Shown piece by piece: positions 35,401-42,488 of a stretch of 64,000 nucleotides of DNA. The DNA comes from CAZLDI01 sp964558415 (GTDB lineage: Bacteria; Chloroflexota; Dehalococcoidia; SM23-28-2; RBG-16-64-32): contig CAZLDI010000005.1 of the NCBI GenBank assembly GCA_964558415.1, forward strand, positions 62,001-126,000. The letters run 5' to 3'. The translations under genes were made by a program, and so were the position numbers. Each line of letters begins with the position of its first letter. The stretch's first letter is position 1. The notes under the pieces were generated by a model. That model worked only from the letters and a program-made list of their open reading frames with translations, did no database searches and was not told where the DNA came from.

Positions 35401-35929
35401 GCTCCACCACGAGGCTCTCGAGCTGACTCAGAAGGCTGGGACCAGGCTCGAGGCGGTGGAGGCGCTGGAATCGCTGGCCGGTCTGGCCGCCGTCGCCGAG
35501 AGTCTTGCGGAAGCGGCGCGTCTGTTCGGCGCCGCCGAAGGCCTCCGCGAGTCCATCGGCTACGTGCGCTTTCTCGTGGAGCGCGAGGCGTACGAGGGGG
35601 ATGTCGCGCTCGCCCGCAGAGGCCTAAAGGAGGAGGAGTTCCGGCGGGCGTGGGAGGAAGGGCGGGCGATGTCTCTCGACGAGGCCGTCGCCTACGCTTC
35701 CCGCGGCCGAGGCGAGCGCAAGCGGCCCTCCAACGGCTGGGCGAGCCTCACTCCGAGCGAGCTGCAGGTGGTGCGCCTGGTCGCGGAGGGGCTTTCCAAC
35801 CCCCGGATCGGCGAGCGCCTGTTCGTCTCCAAACGGACGGTGCAGACGCACCTCAAACACGTCTTCGCCAAGCTAGGCGTGACCTCGCGCGCCGAGCTCG
35901 CCTCTGAAGCCACGCGCAGGCGAATCTAG
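32474..35929 (+). CDS. Cyclase-domain / NB-ARC / TPR / LuxR-type transcriptional regulator
   Basis: 1151 residues from ATG 32474 with GGAGGG upstream; the longer frame to 32357 is less likely. Order of domains: class III cyclase-like domain (about 35-200; SDTEGS and GEGDSF keep the metal-binding Asp residues), an NB-ARC/AP-ATPase domain with Walker A GAGGVGKT (about 261-268) and Walker B LILLDNCEHV (about 332), a helical TPR-rich sensor (about 620-1060) and a C-terminal LuxR helix-turn-helix (about 1090-1149; ERLFVSKRTVQTHLKHVFAKL). Such proteins act as large signal-transducing activators. It lies between two 96-bp direct repeats and is divergent from the MFS gene. What it controls is unknown. 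Confidence 0.9.
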   Translation: MDTGQPAELQSSASARKLSRPILWEEPALTARAAGDTAVVLPLGTVTLLLSDTEGSARLWEADRDAMTAAVARLDALITEAVGRHGGVRPVEQGEGDSFVAAFSRASDALTCALALQLAIAGEPWPGGIELRLRMALHTGEVQLRDEGNYIGAAINRCGRLRAIGHGGQTLLSRATHDLVVDRLPEEVSLLALGTCRLRDLARPEDVYQLCHPRLPAEFPSLRSLDALPNNLPVRLTSFIGREAEIAGLKELLAENRLVTLTGAGGVGKTRLALQVAADLLDGHPDGVWWVDLARITDAGLVPNAVAAALAVKEVPRQPLVDTLKNDLRAKRTLILLDNCEHVVAACAELADALLHACQSLSILATSREPLGVEGEAPWRVPSLTLPDEKAPPSIESLSQYEAVRLFIERAIRVRPNFQVTNENAPAVAQICHRLDGIPLAMELAAARTRMMTPEQIAEGLMDRFHLLTGGVRTVMPRQQTLQASVDWSYNLLGEDERALLRRLSVFVGSFTLDAAEEVGSADGSEQQQVLELLSRLVDRSLVQVEEAAAEARYRLLETIRQYGRDRLAECGPDGLADSSEEAAVRTRHLDFYVALAERAERGLEGPGLMTWLDRLDLELGNLRTAMDWSAQTSEVDKGLRLTAPVWLFWLVRGHLSEGRGRFEAALSPGDGDPLLRASTLITVGTLENFYGNPVAARAFGEEALRIGRRLGDKRMIGRALTTLGTPAMFLDPASAPALHEEAIDLLRQAGDAHWLSAALRLSGIAQFLAGDLARAHRRFEEAVSISRTAGDRVGLGIGLAFFGNILVRTGELSEAHAAYVESLVIAHELKDQLVMAMDLSGLGSIATYRGEYESAAGLLEEGVACARESTPLVLAFVLLYRGLLDYARGDFETATGHLEEAVNLARAMRILWCVTWVLRALGDVTRARRDLLAAGACLEEALDVGRQAGGWAHGLALQGAGRLARSQGDDGLAESLHHEALELTQKAGTRLEAVEALESLAGLAAVAESLAEAARLFGAAEGLRESIGYVRFLVEREAYEGDVALARRGLKEEEFRRAWEEGRAMSLDEAVAYASRGRGERKRPSNGWASLTPSELQVVRLVAEGLSNPRIGERLFVSKRTVQTHLKHVFAKLGVTSRAELASEATRRRI

Positions 35930-35934
35930 TTTCA

Positions 35935-36030
35935 CTTGAATTCGTGCTGAGGATGGCGCCTGCAACGCCTCTCCCTTCAACTCGCCGGGGTGAACGAGAC
36001 CAGCTTAGCGCAGAGCTACAGGTCGAGCGA
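35935..36030. repeat. 96-bp direct repeat, right copy
   Basis: It starts 6 bp after the stop of the regulator. On the minus strand it contains the last codons and stop of the Yip1-like gene (36016), then about nine codons matching the MFS start, which then diverge. Confidence 0.9.
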
Positions 36031-36663
36031 GAAGAAGAAGATGCCGGGTGCCAGGCCGCCGAACGTGCCCACCTCCGCCAGGTTGGCGCAGATCCCGAGC
36101 ACCACTGCGAAGGCGCCGAACCCGGTGAGGTTCGCCAGCGTCGCCTCGCGGACGTCTGATCCGGACACCTGCTGAATCGCGATGTTTGTGAACAGCAGCG
36201 CCATTCCGAATGAGATGACGCCGATCGGTATCGCCAGCGGCGGGATCGCAACGAGGACGCTGAGGGAGACCGGGACGAAGGCGAACCCCATCGTCCGCAC
36301 GAGGTCCGTGAAACTTATGCGCGCGCCGTAGCCGCGGACGAGCACGAGGTCCACCAGGTAGACCCAGAGGAACCAGAGACCGGTCTGAATCAGTCCTCCG
36401 AGGATCGTTGACTTGACCAACACCTCTGCCCCGTCGATGCTCGGGAAGTCGTGCTGGAGCGCCCATAGCCACGAGCCCAGCCCGGCGAGGAGGCTGGAGG
36501 CCAGCACCGTGAGGACCGCCGCGGTGGTCGCCGTCGAGTCGCTGCGGATCTCGTCGAAGACGCTGAAATCGAGGCGGAAGATGCGCCACACCCAGCTCGT
36601 TGCGGTCTGGAAGGTCGCGCCCTGCGTGCGCAGGCCGCCCCCCTCCTGGCGTGGACGTCGCAT
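36016..36663 (-). CDS. Yip1/YIF1-domain membrane protein
   Basis: 215 residues. A short cytoplasmic N-terminus is followed by four or five hydrophobic segments with a Yip1-like pattern (short polar loops, VLASSLLAGLG, GLIQTGLWFLWVYLVDLVLVRG, VSLSVLVAIPPLAIPIG). The last codons (SLDL, stop) lie inside the right-hand 96-bp repeat and have a copy at 32337-32351. It was probably once followed directly by the MFS transporter, as in an operon. Function unknown. Confidence 0.75.
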   Translation of the reverse strand: MRRPRQEGGGLRTQGATFQTATSWVWRIFRLDFSVFDEIRSDSTATTAAVLTVLASSLLAGLGSWLWALQHDFPSIDGAEVLVKSTILGGLIQTGLWFLWVYLVDLVLVRGYGARISFTDLVRTMGFAFVPVSLSVLVAIPPLAIPIGVISFGMALLFTNIAIQQVSGSDVREATLANLTGFGAFAVVLGICANLAEVGTFGGLAPGIFFFSLDL

Positions 36664-36755
36664 GCGGACATTCTAACGCCACCCTGCCTTCAGTGTCTCC
36701 CGCAGACGCGGTAAGTGCGTCCAGGGCACATGAAGGTAGCGCCCTGGGCATCGGG

Positions 36756-37442
36756 TCAGAGAGGGCGCTTGGCGGGTATCCCCGGCCGACGCGGGTAGCG
36801 CTCCGGCGTCGCGGCGACCTTGCGTACGAGCACGAGGACCGGAGACGCGCCCGGGCCGACGGCTTCCAGACGTCGCACGAGCTCTATCTCTCCGCCGCAA
36901 GCCCGCAGCGCCCCTTCGGCGTCCCGCACCTCCGCCGGCGCCCGGCTCCCCTTCGGCGCAGCGAGCCTCCCACCGACGGAAAGCAGCGGCAGCGCAAGTT
37001 CCACAAGCACGCGTAGCGGCGCAACGGCCCTCGCCATCGCAAGGGCGTAGCGCGCTCTGTGCGCCGGGTCGCGACCCGCCTCCTCAGCGCGCGCGTGCAC
37101 GACCGTTACGCCGGAGATGCCAAGCGCCCCCAAAAGTTCGCGCAGGAAGCCTATCTTCTTGCCATTCGCTTCGAGCAGCGTCAGCTCGAGCTGCGGCCTC
37201 ACGATTTTGATCGGAAGCCCGGGGAAGCCTGCCCCGGTGCCGATATCAATCGCCGGTGTGGCGAATGCGTTTGCCTCCTCCAGCGCGGAAAGGAGCGCCA
37301 GCGGTTCCAGGAAGTGCCGTCGCTCGATCTCGCCGGGATCGGAGAGGGACGTGAGCCCCAGGCCTTTGCCGGCAGTGAGACGCTCCAGGTGGACGCGATA
37401 CGCGGCGAGATGCGACTCGTTGAGGTCAAACCTTAACCGCAT
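36756..37442 (-). CDS. rsmG: 16S rRNA (guanine(527)-N(7))-methyltransferase RsmG
   Basis: 228 residues. RsmG (GidB) features: the N-terminal helical part with ERRHFLEPLALLSAL, SAM-binding motif I DIGTGAGFPGLPIKIVRP, and LLEANGKKIGFLRELLGALG. It methylates G527 of 16S rRNA; loss gives low-level streptomycin resistance in other bacteria. A C-terminal Arg/Pro-rich tail lies beyond the usual end. It stands alone here, away from mnmG and parAB, its usual neighbours. Confidence 0.95.
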   Translation of the reverse strand: MRLRFDLNESHLAAYRVHLERLTAGKGLGLTSLSDPGEIERRHFLEPLALLSALEEANAFATPAIDIGTGAGFPGLPIKIVRPQLELTLLEANGKKIGFLRELLGALGISGVTVVHARAEEAGRDPAHRARYALAMARAVAPLRVLVELALPLLSVGGRLAAPKGSRAPAEVRDAEGALRACGGEIELVRRLEAVGPGASPVLVLVRKVAATPERYPRRPGIPAKRPL

Positions 37443-37574
37443 AGCTACTGGGGCGAGGGCCTACATGACGTAACGGTGAACTCCCCGGCCCGTCTTGCAC
37501 AGGTGGAACGGACAGCGCGAACCGCAGGGAGGCTGTTCAGAGGACCCCTGCGAGCCGAATCGGGAGTATAGCAC

Positions 37575-38426
37575 ATGGGAACCGGTGGCGGTCTTGGTGG
37601 AAGGTGGGTGCGCCCCCTTCTTCTTCCGCTAATCGCTATCACCATTAGCCTGCTGGGGCTAACGGCCGCGCCGTCATCGCCGGCACACGCCCTGGACGCC
37701 GAGGAACAGGCCTTCCTCGGCCTGATCAACAACTACCGGGCCCAAAACGGGCTTGGCGCTCTGTCTTTCCACTCTGCACTCAACGACGCGTCCCGCTGGA
37801 TGAGTGACGACATGGCAACCAAGAACTACTTCAGCCACACGGACTCCCTCGGTCGCGACCCGTTCGCCCGGATGAACGCCTTCGGCTATTCGTTCAACAC
37901 CTGGAAGGGCGAGAACCTGGCCGCGGGCGTGGACAGCGCGCAGGCAGCCTTCGATCTCTGGAAGGGTTCGCCGGGTCACAACACCAACATGCTTAACGGC
38001 AACTTCAAGGCCATCGGCATCGCCCGCAGTTACGGTCCGTCTTCCTCCTTTGGCTGGTACTGGACCACCGATTTCGGCGGCCAGACCGAGGGCAACCCGC
38101 CGCCGCCTCCCCCGCCGCCTCCGCCTCCAACCCCGGCGCCGACTCCCGTCCCCGCGCCCCCGCCCACCCCTGCGCCCACTCCCGCGCCCACGCCCGTCCC
38201 GACTCCTGAGCCCACGCCGGTCCCGACGCCGGTCCCCGCCCCAATCGCCGCGCCGACCTGGACGGAGATCGCGACGCAGGTGAGGCCGTGGTGGCAGCAG
38301 CTCCTGGTGGTGGAAGGGGACGGATCGCTACTGGACAGCTTCTCTCAGATGGCAGAGAGCTATCTACAGTTCACGAGTCCAAGCCTGGTGCGTAGCGCGG
38401 ATGGCGCGCCGGCCTTCACCAACTAG
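37575..38426 (+). CDS. Secreted CAP/SCP domain protein with Pro-rich tail
   Basis: 283 residues. Signal peptide (about 1-38), then a CAP (cysteine-rich secretory, SCP/Tpx) domain (about 42-175) with FLGLINNYRAQNGL, the conserved His in SHTDSLG, ENLAAG and GHNTNML. A Pro/Thr/Ala repeat linker (about 176-225, in the PxPxP style) is followed by a short C-terminal segment. CAP proteins in bacteria are extracellular with roles from lipid binding to wall growth. It ends 34 bp from the convergent sortase, which may relate functionally, although it carries no sorting signal itself. Confidence 0.85.
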   Translation: MGTGGGLGGRWVRPLLLPLIAITISLLGLTAAPSSPAHALDAEEQAFLGLINNYRAQNGLGALSFHSALNDASRWMSDDMATKNYFSHTDSLGRDPFARMNAFGYSFNTWKGENLAAGVDSAQAAFDLWKGSPGHNTNMLNGNFKAIGIARSYGPSSSFGWYWTTDFGGQTEGNPPPPPPPPPPPTPAPTPVPAPPPTPAPTPAPTPVPTPEPTPVPTPVPAPIAAPTWTEIATQVRPWWQQLLVVEGDGSLLDSFSQMAESYLQFTSPSLVRSADGAPAFTN

Positions 38427-38459
38427 ACGCCCGACTCAGACCCGCCCGGAAACTCGTCC

Positions 38460-39188
38460 TTAGCCGCCGCTTGCGGGCGCTTCGATCTCGTCTATCACCC
38501 GCTCGGCGCGCACGACCACGCGGTGCGAGTAGCTGCCACCATACTGTTCCCGCGCGTCACGGATCCAGCTGCCGCCGCAGGTGATGAGGGTCACCACGTC
38601 CTTCGCAGTGAGGTCCATCGCGCGTACGATGTCCGGGTCGTCGTAGTTCAGCGCCACATTGCCGGTGACTCGATACTTCAGCTGGACGCCGTCCTCCAGC
38701 GTAATCACTACCGTATTGCCCGTCTGCAGCTCGCGCAAGCGATAAAAGACGCCCGGGATCGGCTGGCCGTTTCGGGTCTGCCAATCCACGTGGCCCGAAA
38801 AGACGGCGTTGCTGGAACGGCCCGGCGACGCTCGGAAGTTGTACCAGGCGACTAGGTCGCCTCGGTCTGGCGTCAGGGGCACGTTCTGCTCATCGACGCC
38901 GAGCGTCACGACAGGCGCATCGATGTACAGCTCCGGCACGGCCAGCCGCACCGGCGCTGGCCCCAGCAACGTCGCCGCGTCCGGCGCCAACGCAGCGTCC
39001 GGCCCGCCGGCGTCGTTGAGGATCGCCTCGATACTACCTTCGTCGGGAAGGTCCGCGCCATCGTCGCCAAGCGCGATGAGCACGCTGACGATACCCGCTA
39101 TGAGGAAGAGCGAGCAGACCCCAACGAGGCCGAGCCCGGCGGCGACTTGCCTGTCTATCCGGGATATGAGTCGCATCCTGTCCAGCAT
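38460..39188 (-). CDS. Sortase (class E/F-like), membrane transpeptidase
   Basis: 242 residues from ATG 39188; longer starts lack a site. One N-terminal transmembrane segment (about 14-40) then a sortase beta-barrel with catalytic His133 (in FSGHVDW), Cys204 (in LITCGG) and the Arg in SHRVVVRA. Sortases cut a C-terminal sorting motif in exported proteins and join it to the wall or a pilus. The LPRGG-tailed protein at 4510 is the only candidate substrate in the window; a match is inference. The gene is convergent with the CAP protein. Confidence 0.9.
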   Translation of the reverse strand: MLDRMRLISRIDRQVAAGLGLVGVCSLFLIAGIVSVLIALGDDGADLPDEGSIEAILNDAGGPDAALAPDAATLLGPAPVRLAVPELYIDAPVVTLGVDEQNVPLTPDRGDLVAWYNFRASPGRSSNAVFSGHVDWQTRNGQPIPGVFYRLRELQTGNTVVITLEDGVQLKYRVTGNVALNYDDPDIVRAMDLTAKDVVTLITCGGSWIRDAREQYGGSYSHRVVVRAERVIDEIEAPASGG

Positions 39189-39294
39189 ATCAGCGCTACA
39201 CAGAGGAGACAACGAATCCGGCCTGAAAATCTCCTGAAACACACACGAGAACAGTAATTTTGTGGGTAACTTGAAGAATTAGAGATGCGTTCTA

Positions 39295-39322
39295 TTGTGT
39301 GACGGGGTAAATAGGGTAAGAT
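39295..39322 (+). promoter_or_regulatory. Candidate promoter for the ECF sigma factor operon
   Basis: TTGTGT (39295-39300, 4 of 6) and TAAGAT (39317-39322) with 16 bp between. It lies 57 bp before GTG 39379 and excludes the longer frame that would begin at 39295. Confidence 0.4.
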
Positions 39323-39378
39323 ACGAGGGCAACCACCTACGGGCCATAGCAGGGGGGCGTGTTTGGGAGGATTGCCCC

Positions 39379-39972
39379 GTGGCCAATAACGGCCTAGCCA
39401 GCGGCGACCGTCCGCTCGTGGACGCGGCACGCGCCGGTGACGAATCTGCTCTGTCCGAGCTGTACACTCTCTATTTCCCCAGGGTCTACCGTTACATCCT
39501 TGCCCGCACGGGCAACACATACGACGCGGAAGACCTGGCTGAAGAGGTCTTCATGCGAGTCCTGGAGGCGATAGAACGTTTCGAGTGGCGGGATGCTCCG
39601 TTTTCTGCGTGGCTGTTCCGGATTGCGCACAATGCCGTGATCAGCCAACGCCGCAAAGAGACCTCACGCGGTCGTTCCGCGCCGCTCACCGAGAGTATCC
39701 CGATAGATACTCAACCCCCGGAGGAGCTGGTGGAGAACCGGCTCGCGCTGAACGAAATCAAGGCTGCGGCCGAGCGCCTGCCCGACGCCCAGCGCCAGGT
39801 TATCGCCCTCCGCTTCTCCGCCGGTCTGTCCGTTGCGGAGACAGCGAGAACGATGGGCAAAGGCGAAGGCAACGTCAAAGTGATACAGCACAAAGCCATC
39901 GTCAAGCTCCGCGAGATGATGGGGCAGCAACGGAAGAAACCGGCCGTCCATGAGAGCGGGCGAGTTCGATGA
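39379..39972 (+). CDS. ECF-family RNA polymerase sigma factor
   Basis: 197 residues from GTG 39379, preceded by GGGAGG. Sigma region 2 (about 15-85: LYFPRVYRYILARTG, DAEDLAEEVFMRVLEAI, APFSAWLFRIAHNAVI) and region 4 (about 125-185: RLPDAQRQVIALRFSAGLSVAETARTMGKGEGNVK) are clear and no other sigma regions exist. It directs transcription to an extracytoplasmic-stress-type regulon. The next gene overlaps its end by 23 bp and likely encodes its partner. Confidence 0.9.
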   Translation: MANNGLASGDRPLVDAARAGDESALSELYTLYFPRVYRYILARTGNTYDAEDLAEEVFMRVLEAIERFEWRDAPFSAWLFRIAHNAVISQRRKETSRGRSAPLTESIPIDTQPPEELVENRLALNEIKAAAERLPDAQRQVIALRFSAGLSVAETARTMGKGEGNVKVIQHKAIVKLREMMGQQRKKPAVHESGRVR

Positions 39973-40777
39973 GATCCTGGATGAGTGCCTTTCCGCGTTG
40001 CTTGAGGGCCGCCGGTCCATCGAAGACAGCCTGTCTCTATACCCATCCCTTGCCGGCCGTCTAGCCCCGCTCCTGACCGCAGCGGCGGAGGCCGCGCAGG
40101 CGCTTGCGTCTCCGTCGCCCTCGCCGTATCAGCTCGAAGAAGGTCGCCGCCGGTTTCTGGCCGCGGCGTCCGTGCGAAAGCGTGCGCTCGCCCTGGTGCG
40201 TGGCACAGTGATGGATTCCGATCGCCAAAGGACACGTGCGTGGAGGCGTTGGGCGGCGCTGCTGTCTGGCTGTGCGGTGCTGATGCTCGCGGGCGGTCTC
40301 ACGATCAGATTGCTCGGAGGAAGCGACGAGCCTGCCCCCCTCGGCCCTCGCGTCATCCTGGCGGTGGACGGCCTGCGGGCCGCTCAACACAGGTTGCGCG
40401 AAGGGGCCATCAGCGGGCAGGTTTCTGCTTCCCTTGTCCAGGACCTGACAGACACCACATCAGAGCTTGGCGTCCGGCTGGCCGACCTGCAAACGCTGGA
40501 CGCATCAGAGCAGGATGACCTGGAGAGCGCCATCAGGGATCAGTACGCGCTTCTCGACACCTTGTGGGCCGTCGACCCGGAACCCGAGGTCGCTGAGGCC
40601 CTCGGTCTCACGGAGCAGCTCGCCGCACGTTGGGGATTTGACCTTCCGGAATCCTCTTCGCCGGCGACGGCTCCCCCAGCGGAAGCCTCGCCCGCAGCGT
40701 CCCCGGCGCCGGAGCCCCAGGAAAGCCCGCTGCCGACGCCAGCTCCGGCGACCAGCCAGGCGGAATCGGGTCGGTAA
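39950..40777 (+). CDS. Membrane protein cotranscribed with the ECF sigma factor, possible anti-sigma
   Basis: 275 residues, overlapping the sigma gene by 23 bp. The N-terminal part (about 1-95) is helical, with a repeated Leu pattern and an Arg-rich stretch before a single transmembrane segment (about 98-118). The outer part is helical, then Ser/Pro/Ala-rich. This layout (cytoplasmic domain, one helix, outer sensor) fits an anti-sigma factor, and matches a family found beside ECF genes in Chloroflexota and Actinobacteria (DUF5667-like). The anti-sigma zinc motif is absent, so the assignment is tentative. Confidence 0.6.
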   Translation: MRAGEFDEILDECLSALLEGRRSIEDSLSLYPSLAGRLAPLLTAAAEAAQALASPSPSPYQLEEGRRRFLAAASVRKRALALVRGTVMDSDRQRTRAWRRWAALLSGCAVLMLAGGLTIRLLGGSDEPAPLGPRVILAVDGLRAAQHRLREGAISGQVSASLVQDLTDTTSELGVRLADLQTLDASEQDDLESAIRDQYALLDTLWAVDPEPEVAEALGLTEQLAARWGFDLPESSSPATAPPAEASPAASPAPEPQESPLPTPAPATSQAESGR

Positions 40778-40824
40778 ACCGGTACCTCGTCGGCCGCCCT
40801 ATGGCGCCTCCTTGTTGAGCGTTG

Positions 40825-40855
40825 TTGACAGACGCCCTCGCTGCAGACATAGAAT
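40825..40855 (+). promoter_or_regulatory. Promoter for the Gre-fusion gene, leaderless-type
   Basis: A perfect TTGACA (40825-40830) and TAGAAT (40850-40855, 5 of 6) with a long 19-bp spacer. Transcription would begin near 40862, about five bases before ATG 40867, which has no Shine-Dalgarno. Confidence 0.55.
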
Positions 40856-40866
40856 CTAATCCACTC

Positions 40867-41649
40867 ATGGCTGATACGACTCTCGCAGAGGCCGCTCTCC
40901 AGTACGCCGAGACGCTGACAGACTCTGCGCGCGCCACGTTGCTGCCGGAGCTCAACCGGTTTGTCCGCTGGTACGGTCCGGAGAAAGTCCTCGGCCAGAT
41001 GCGCGGGCATGACATTGAACTGTACTCGGAAGCGTTGGGCCCGGCGACGCCTGAGTCCACGCGTCGCGCGGACTGCGTTCGCGCCTTCTTCGTGTACCTC
41101 AAGAAAGCGGGCGTACTGGAAACCAATCTGTCCCTCCACCTGCGGCTGCGCAAGAGCAGCAAGTCCGGCGCGATCGGAGGCGCCGCCCAGCAATCCCTTG
41201 TGGAGTTGACGGAAGATGGTGTCGGGGCGCTGCGCACCGAGCTCGATTCGCTGATGGAGCAGCGCATCGCTGTGCGCAAAGAGATCGGTAAGGCGATGCT
41301 CGATAAGGACTTCCGCGAGAACTCACCGCTGGACGCCGCGAAAGACAAGCAGGGACATATCGAAGCGCGAATCCGAGAGGTGGAGGGCACCCTTAAGCGC
41401 GCCGTGGTCGTAGACAGCTCTCAGGCAGATCGGGTCACCGTAGGGAGCACCGTCCTCGTGCGCAACCTGGGTAGCGGGACCACTGCCAGGTACCACGTGG
41501 TCGGCCCGACGGAGGCGAATGCGGCCGACGGCAAGATATCCAGCGATTCACCGGTTGGGAAGGCGCTGCTGAAGCAGGCGGCCGGCGACGAAGTGGAGGT
41601 ATCGGCGCCGGCCGGAACGATGCGCCTTCGCATCGAAGAAGTCGGCTAG
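40867..41649 (+). CDS. Gre-type elongation factor fused to a recombinase-like core-binding domain
   Basis: 260 residues from ATG 40867. Residues about 20-95 match the SAM-like core-binding domain of tyrosine recombinases (LNRFVRWYG, a helix, then TPESTRRADCVRAFFVYLKKAGVLETN), but no recombinase catalytic domain follows. Residues about 115-190 form a Gre coiled coil, with an acidic tip DFREN holding Asp148 and Glu151, the equivalents of catalytic Asp41 and Glu44 in E. coli GreA. The C-terminal FKBP-like domain (about 195-260) closely matches the greA product at 17928. It probably binds RNA polymerase and perhaps nucleic acid. The start of transcription abuts the ATG, suggesting a leaderless mRNA. 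Confidence 0.8.
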   Translation: MADTTLAEAALQYAETLTDSARATLLPELNRFVRWYGPEKVLGQMRGHDIELYSEALGPATPESTRRADCVRAFFVYLKKAGVLETNLSLHLRLRKSSKSGAIGGAAQQSLVELTEDGVGALRTELDSLMEQRIAVRKEIGKAMLDKDFRENSPLDAAKDKQGHIEARIREVEGTLKRAVVVDSSQADRVTVGSTVLVRNLGSGTTARYHVVGPTEANAADGKISSDSPVGKALLKQAAGDEVEVSAPAGTMRLRIEEVG

Positions 41650-41688
41650 CCTGTCCCGTCCGCCTCTCGCCGGAGAACCCGGAACGCC

Positions 41689-42327
41689 CTAACGGGGACG
41701 CAGGAGCTTCGGGAGCATGTCTTCGGGTCCGCTCGGCACCGTGAAGTGGTCGTTGATCTCTGGATCTTCGTACCCGGCAACGTATCGCCAGGTGCGGATG
41801 CCCACAACCGGTACGTTGATCTGGCGGCACAGCGCGAGCGCTTCGTCTCCCTTGCCAACCGGCACGTAGAGATAGAGCGGCGCGAGATTGGCGTAGGGCA
41901 ACCACTCAAACCGGGCTACCGCCTCGCGTACAGTTTCGTTTGTCTCAACCTCGGCCACTATGCGCGCGTTGTTCTCCGGATGTTGGACGACGGCAATGTC
42001 CGGGTAGGCCACGCTACCATCCGGCATCTCTATCCCCATAGAGCGCCGCGGCTGGTTGACGTATGTCTTATAGTCCCAGTGCTTCTCGGTCGGAAAGCCG
42101 AAACGCAGGCGGACGATGTCCGTCAGCGCGCGCTGGTGAACCGTCTGACGCGCCTCGCTGCGTAGCGCTGCCGTTGGCGGCACGTATGCCCGCGGCTGTC
42201 CGGGTGCCGGCGGAGCGCCTACCACCTGAGACAGCAGCAGGGACTGCGGCAAACCGCGCCTGATAACCGCGGCGGCGCGGTCGATCGCTCCCTCGACTGA
42301 TTCAGCGGATTCTGTGTCCTGGGACAT
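41689..42327 (-). CDS. Hypothetical protein, possible nuclease-like fold
   Basis: 212 residues from ATG 42327 behind CCGGAG. The N-terminus is helical and Pro-rich; the centre holds YPDIAVVQ, about 15 residues and then IVAEVET, which resembles the D-(x)n-ExK arrangement of PD-(D/E)XK nucleases although the Lys is not clear. A third segment, VPVVGIRTWRY, could be the last strand of that fold. I would not assign a function. It is convergent with the Gre fusion and divergent from the haem operon. Confidence 0.6.
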   Translation of the reverse strand: MSQDTESAESVEGAIDRAAAVIRRGLPQSLLLSQVVGAPPAPGQPRAYVPPTAALRSEARQTVHQRALTDIVRLRFGFPTEKHWDYKTYVNQPRRSMGIEMPDGSVAYPDIAVVQHPENNARIVAEVETNETVREAVARFEWLPYANLAPLYLYVPVGKGDEALALCRQINVPVVGIRTWRYVAGYEDPEINDHFTVPSGPEDMLPKLLRPR

Positions 42328-42488
42328 TCGCTCGCTCCGGAAAAATAGCCTGGTTCGCTAGTCGAGAGTATCAACGACGCCAGTCGCCAAGGGCAAGCCG
42401 GGTGCCCGGACGTTCCCTTGACACCCGCCGCGCGCGTTTGTGATATTTGACACAATGGTTCGCTGATCGCGCACTACACTACCTTGAG

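Noticed and set aside
32276..36030. Insertion sequence bounded by the 96-bp repeats
   Set aside because: The repeats are direct, not inverted, contain parts of neighbouring genes and enclose no transposase.
37800..38250. Opposite-strand Gly-rich ORFs over the Pro-rich part of the CAP gene
   Set aside because: They are shadows of the Pro/Thr repeat codons.
40867..41160. A phage integrase gene or mobile element
   Set aside because: Only the core-binding-like domain is present, fused to a Gre factor; no catalytic domain, att site or cargo is near.
42447..42480. TTGACA with TACACT as promoter of ctaA
   Set aside because: Spacing is 22 bp, too long; a start near ATG 42489 would leave almost no leader. 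Kept as doubtful and not annotated.
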